Assembly (NCBI RefSeq): GCF_024655635.1
Contig: NZ_JANLGI010000005.1
Span: 124,001 to 188,000, forward strand
Source of the DNA: Allobosea sp. 47.2.35
GTDB taxonomy: Bacteria > Pseudomonadota > Alphaproteobacteria > Rhizobiales > Beijerinckiaceae
Direction of reading: 5' to 3'
DNA: 64,000 nucleotides
Shown here: positions 60,749-64,000 of the stretch, in pieces
Numbering within the stretch: position 1 is the first letter of the stretch
Layout: every line of letters starts with the position of its first letter
Made by a program: the position numbers and the translations under genes
The notes under the pieces: generated by a model
What the model was told of the DNA's origin: nothing
What the model saw: only the letters and a program-made list of their open reading frames with translations
Databases searched by the model: none

Positions 60749-62278
60749 ATGCAACATGTCGTGAAGCCAGGCTTCGGGCTGCGCCGCGCCTTGCGCTGCA
60801 GCGTCGCCGCGGCAGCCTTCGTCCTGCTCGCCGGCACCGCTTCGGCGCAGGTGCTCGAAGTCGCCGTCGAGGCCTCGCCCGCGGGGCTCGACCCGCATAT
60901 CGTCACCGCCTTCGCCTCGTCGCAACTGGTGTTCGGCCCGATCTACGAGGGCCTCACCGCGCTCGACAAGGACCTCAACATCATCCCGGGGCTGGCCCAG
61001 TCCTGGACCGCTTCGGCCGACGGCAAGACGGTGATCTTCAAGCTGCGGCCCGGCGTCACCTTCCATGACGGCAAGCCGATGGAGGCTGAGGATGTCGCTT
61101 CGTCGCTGCGCCGCGTCCTGTCGAAGGATGTCGGCTCGCCGCTCGCCAGCCGCCTCTCCGCGATGGAGAGCGCGACCGCCATCGATGCGACGACGCTGGA
61201 GTTGAAGCTCAAGGAGCCCTCCGCGCCGCTGCTCGCCTCGCTCACCGGCATCGCCATCGTGCCGCGCGGGCTGGAGGGCAACAAGGACGCGTTGCAGCGT
61301 GCGCCCATCGGCACCGGTCCGTTCAAGTTCGAGGAATGGCAGCCGAACGGCTTCATCCGCCTCGCCAGGCATGCCGGCTACTGGAACGCCGCCGAGGTCA
61401 AGCTCGCGGGCGTGAAGTTCAACTTCGTGCCGGAAGCGGCGACCCGTCAGGTCGGTATCGGCAACGGCCAGTTCGCGCTCCTGCCGCATACCGATGCGGC
61501 GACCGCGCTCCAGCTCAAGGGCAAGCCGAACATTGCCATGCGAGAGACGACCGAACTCGCCTACACGCTGATCGGCATGAACACGTCGAAGCCGCCCTTC
61601 GACAACGCGAAGGTGCGCGAGGCCCTGAACTACGCGCTGAACCGCAAGGAGATCATCGATGCCGCGCTGTTCGGCAGCGGCACGCCGGCAGCTCCGCTCC
61701 CGGCCGTGCTGAAAGACTGGGCCGTCGATGTGAAGGACCTGCCCTGCTACGCCTATGATCCGGCCAAGGCGCAGGCCCTGCTCAAGGAGGCCGGCGTCGC
61801 GACCCCGGTTACGGTCAGCATGACCGTGCTGCCGCGCCAGGATATCCGCGACATCGCGCAGGTCGTGCAGCAGCAACTCGGCAAGGCTGGCTTCAAGGTC
61901 GAGCTGAAGAACCCCGAGCTCGGCCAGTTCGTGCAGGACTGGCGCAACTCGAATTTCGACCTCTTCGCCTCGACCAATGCCGGCAGCATCGAGCCGGACG
62001 ATTATTTCTACCGCGCCTTCCGCACCGGCGGCTCGACCAACGTGTTCAAGTACAGCAACCCGGAGCTCGACGCGCTGCTCGACAAGGGCCGCGCGACGCT
62101 GGACAAGCCGGCGCGACAGGCTGCCTATCGCGACGCGCAGAAGATCCTGGGCTGCACGGGACCGGCAGCGCATATCGCCTATCCCACGCTGTTCAGCGCG
62201 GTGCGCGGCAATCTGCAGGGCTACGACATCTACGCCAACCGCTCGCTGGTCTCGCTCGGCCGCGCCAGCCTGCGCTGA
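60749..62278 (+). CDS. ABC transporter substrate-binding protein, family 5, in cell-wall recycling locus
   Basis: Periplasmic protein of 509 aa with a Sec signal (RRALRCSVAAAAFVLLAGTASAQ). SBP_bac_5 features: VAVEASPAGLDPHIVTAFASSQLVFGPIYEGLTALDKDL, LRPGVTFHDGKPMEAEDVASSLRRVLS, GTGPFKFEEWQPNGFIRLARHAGYW. The ATG at 60749 has a GGAGG site 7 nt upstream; an in-frame GTG at 60743 is too close to it. Beside anmK and murQ it probably binds muropeptides or anhydro-muropeptides, by analogy with peptide-type importers of murein fragments. Ligand is inference. Confidence 0.9.
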   Translation: MQHVVKPGFGLRRALRCSVAAAAFVLLAGTASAQVLEVAVEASPAGLDPHIVTAFASSQLVFGPIYEGLTALDKDLNIIPGLAQSWTASADGKTVIFKLRPGVTFHDGKPMEAEDVASSLRRVLSKDVGSPLASRLSAMESATAIDATTLELKLKEPSAPLLASLTGIAIVPRGLEGNKDALQRAPIGTGPFKFEEWQPNGFIRLARHAGYWNAAEVKLAGVKFNFVPEAATRQVGIGNGQFALLPHTDAATALQLKGKPNIAMRETTELAYTLIGMNTSKPPFDNAKVREALNYALNRKEIIDAALFGSGTPAAPLPAVLKDWAVDVKDLPCYAYDPAKAQALLKEAGVATPVTVSMTVLPRQDIRDIAQVVQQQLGKAGFKVELKNPELGQFVQDWRNSNFDLFASTNAGSIEPDDYFYRAFRTGGSTNVFKYSNPELDALLDKGRATLDKPARQAAYRDAQKILGCTGPAAHIAYPTLFSAVRGNLQGYDIYANRSLVSLGRASLR

Positions 62279-62296
62279 GCTAGCAAAGGTCGAGGC

Positions 62297-63247
62297 ATGC
62301 TCCGTCACCTGCTGCAGCGCGGCCTCGACCTCCTGATCGTGCTGTTCGGGATCTCCGTGATCGTCTTCCTGATGATCCGATTGATCCCGGGCGACGCGGT
62401 GGCGATCATGCTCGGCGCCAATACCGAGGTGACGCCGGAGCGCATCGCCGCGATGCGCGGCGCGCTCGGGCTCGACCGGCCCCTGCTGGAGCAATACTGG
62501 GTCTGGCTCAGCCAAGCCCTGCGCGGCGATTTCGGCACCTCGATCTGGACCGGGCGCCCGGTGATGCAGGAGATCGCGGCCCAGATCTGGCCGACGCTCC
62601 AGCTCACGTTGTTTTCGCTCGTGCTCGGCGCGGGGCTCGCGATCCCGGTCGGCTGCCTGATGGCGCATTGGCGCGGCGGCCGGGCCGATCTAGTCCTGCG
62701 TGTCGGTGCCATCGCCGGGCTCACCATCCCCTCCTTCTGGCTCGGCATCGTCATGCTGATGACAGTCGCGACGCTGGCGCCGAGCTTCGCCTCGCTCGGC
62801 TACGTCCCGTTCAGCGAGGACCCGCTCGGCAATCTCCAGCGACTGCTGCTGCCGGCGATCGCACTGGCACTGCCGATCCTGGCCAATCTCTCGCGGCTGG
62901 TGCGCACCGCCATGCTCGATGCGCTGGGCCAGGACTATATCCGCACCGCCCGCGCCAAGGGACTGGGCGAGCGCGCCGTGCTCTACCGGCATGCCTTGCG
63001 CAATGCACTGATCCCCTTCGTCACCAGTGTCGGCATCATGACCGGCTATCTCCTCGGCGGCGCGATCGTGGTCGAGCAGGTCTTCTCGATCCCCGGCCTC
63101 GGCCGCCTGATCCTCGGCGCCATCGCCGAGCGCAATTATCCACTGGTCCAGGCCACGATCCTCGTCGTCACGGTCGGCTTCGTGCTGGTCAACGCCCTCG
63201 TCGACTTCGCCTACGCGCTGATCGATCCTCGCTTGAGGACGGCCTGA
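62297..63247 (+). CDS. Dipeptide-type ABC transporter permease, DppB-like
   Basis: Permease of 316 aa. DppB marks are IRLIPGDAVAIMLGANTEVTPERIAAMRGALGLDRPLLEQYW, the EAA loop QDYIRTARAKGLGERAVLYRHALRNALIPF, and the ending VLVNALVDFAYALIDPRLR. It follows the binding-protein gene by 18 nt, and its stop overlaps the next start by 1 nt (TGATG). Confidence 0.92.
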   Translation: MLRHLLQRGLDLLIVLFGISVIVFLMIRLIPGDAVAIMLGANTEVTPERIAAMRGALGLDRPLLEQYWVWLSQALRGDFGTSIWTGRPVMQEIAAQIWPTLQLTLFSLVLGAGLAIPVGCLMAHWRGGRADLVLRVGAIAGLTIPSFWLGIVMLMTVATLAPSFASLGYVPFSEDPLGNLQRLLLPAIALALPILANLSRLVRTAMLDALGQDYIRTARAKGLGERAVLYRHALRNALIPFVTSVGIMTGYLLGGAIVVEQVFSIPGLGRLILGAIAERNYPLVQATILVVTVGFVLVNALVDFAYALIDPRLRTA

Positions 63248-64000
63248 TGAGCCAGAGCCGCCGCATCGCCGTCGTCGCCGGCATCTTCGTCGTCCTGCAG
63301 ATCGTGCTGGCGCTCGCAGCGCCCTGGGTAGCGCCCTATGACCCGCTGGCGCAGGACATCGTCGCCCGGATGAAGGGGCCGAGCCTCGCGCATTGGCTCG
63401 GCACCGACCATCTCGGCCGCGATATCCTCTCGCGCATCCTCTACGGCTACCGCACGGCGCTGGTCGCCTGCGGCATCGCGGTCGGGCTCGCGCTCGTGAT
63501 CGGCGGCAGCCTCGGCCTGCTCGCCGCCTTCTACCGCGGCTGGTGGGACCGCATCATCATGCGGGCGATGGATATCCTCTTCGCTTTCCCGGTGATGTTA
63601 TTGGCGATCGGCATCATCGCCATGCTCGGCCCGCGCACGGAAAGCGCCGCGATCGCCATCGCCGTGGTCTATGTGCCGATCTTCGCGCGCCTGATCCGGG
63701 GTCCCGCGATGGTGCTGGTCGAGAGCGATTTCGTCGCCGGCATCCGCTCGATCGGCGCGACCGATCTCAGGATCATGCTGCGCCATATCCTGCCCAATCT
63801 CGCCTCGGTCATCCTGGTGCAGAGTTCGCTGCTGCTCTCGGCCGCGATCCTGGTCGAGGCCTCGCTTTCCTTCCTCGGGCTCGGCACCCAGCCGCCGACG
63901 CCCTCGCTCGGTCTGATGCTGGCGGAAGGGCGCAATTTCGTGCTGCTTTCGCCCTGGAACGCGATCTTCGCCGGGCTCGGCATCCTCCTGCTCTCGCTCG
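63247..64000 (+). CDS. Dipeptide-type ABC transporter permease, DppC-like, 3' end beyond window
   Basis: The first 251 residues are present. The DppC motif HWLGTDHLGRDILSRILYGYR and the EAA loop ESDFVAGIRSIGATDLRIMLRHILPN are intact, with SFLGLGTQPPTPSLGLMLAEGR near the window end. The gene probably continues 25-35 codons past the window. An ATPase gene may follow it. Confidence 0.92.
   Translation, partial: MSQSRRIAVVAGIFVVLQIVLALAAPWVAPYDPLAQDIVARMKGPSLAHWLGTDHLGRDILSRILYGYRTALVACGIAVGLALVIGGSLGLLAAFYRGWWDRIIMRAMDILFAFPVMLLAIGIIAMLGPRTESAAIAIAVVYVPIFARLIRGPAMVLVESDFVAGIRSIGATDLRIMLRHILPNLASVILVQSSLLLSAAILVEASLSFLGLGTQPPTPSLGLMLAEGRNFVLLSPWNAIFAGLGILLLSL

Noticed and set aside
60731-62668. 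About 645-codon minus-strand open frame opposite the third binding protein
   Set aside because: It overlaps the real gene completely and shows only compositionally biased sequence.

Overview
The window is high-GC, densely packed chromosomal DNA, best explained as an alphaproteobacterium of the Hyphomicrobiales. Supporting signs are the AapQM amino-acid permeases, an ECF sigma factor with an ECF26-like tail, frequent GTG and TTG starts, and many ABC and TRAP uptake operons. The gene style recalls Bosea or relatives, but that genus call is a guess from memory. I see no rRNA, tRNA, CRISPR, phage or insertion-sequence genes. The region reads as a metabolic island of uptake and catabolic operons, each beside its own regulator.

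Layout. 1-2385: truncated aapM, aapQ without a visible aapJ, a perfect dyad at the aapQ start, and a tyrosine-phosphatase-like gene. 2387-5192: ECF sigma factor, amidase plus HpxZ/AtzH-type partner, PhnA-domain protein. 5279-14708 (minus strand): a probable eight-gene operon of class III aminotransferase, M81/MlrC-type metalloprotein, complete dipeptide-type ABC importer, nitrilase-family hydrolase and CMD-family protein, with a divergent RpiR regulator (14939-15829). 15836-23090: omega-aminotransferase, XRE-cupin regulator, a second dipeptide-type ABC system lacking its ATPase, and a cytosine-deaminase-like amidohydrolase. 23241-33024: carbamate kinase, three AllG/AllF/AllH-like oxamate carbamoyltransferase genes, an ankyrin-TPR protein, a xanthine/uracil-type permease and a divergent PucR regulator. 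33143-35507: a small exported protein facing an exported TPR-caspase.

35863-49451 is a polyol island. It holds a LacI regulator with a double operator, an FGGY ribulokinase-like enzyme, an SDR, a zinc polyol dehydrogenase, xylulokinase, a HAD phosphatase, a SorC/DeoR-type regulator, UgpBAE-like importer genes, a glycerophosphodiesterase and a mannitol-dehydrogenase-family enzyme. A shared inverted repeat lies upstream of the HAD gene and of the ugpB-like gene, which suggests one regulon. 49961-55660 is an unsaturated-uronate module: GntR regulator, TRAP DctPQM, KduI, KduD and a KdgF-like cupin. 55657-64000 is a cell-wall amino-sugar recycling module: nagA, gntR, murQ, a DMT transporter, anmK and a third dipeptide-type ABC system that runs off the window.

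Two themes tie the genes together. The left half has repeated amide and carbamoyl chemistry (amidase/HpxZ, nitrilase family, deaminase-like amidohydrolase, AllFGH plus carbamate kinase), consistent with salvage of nitrogen from ureides, purine products and peptides. The right half handles polyols, phosphodiesters, uronates and amino sugars, which suits growth on plant or microbial cell-wall debris. Protein families are recognised from motifs by eye. Exact substrates are inference.
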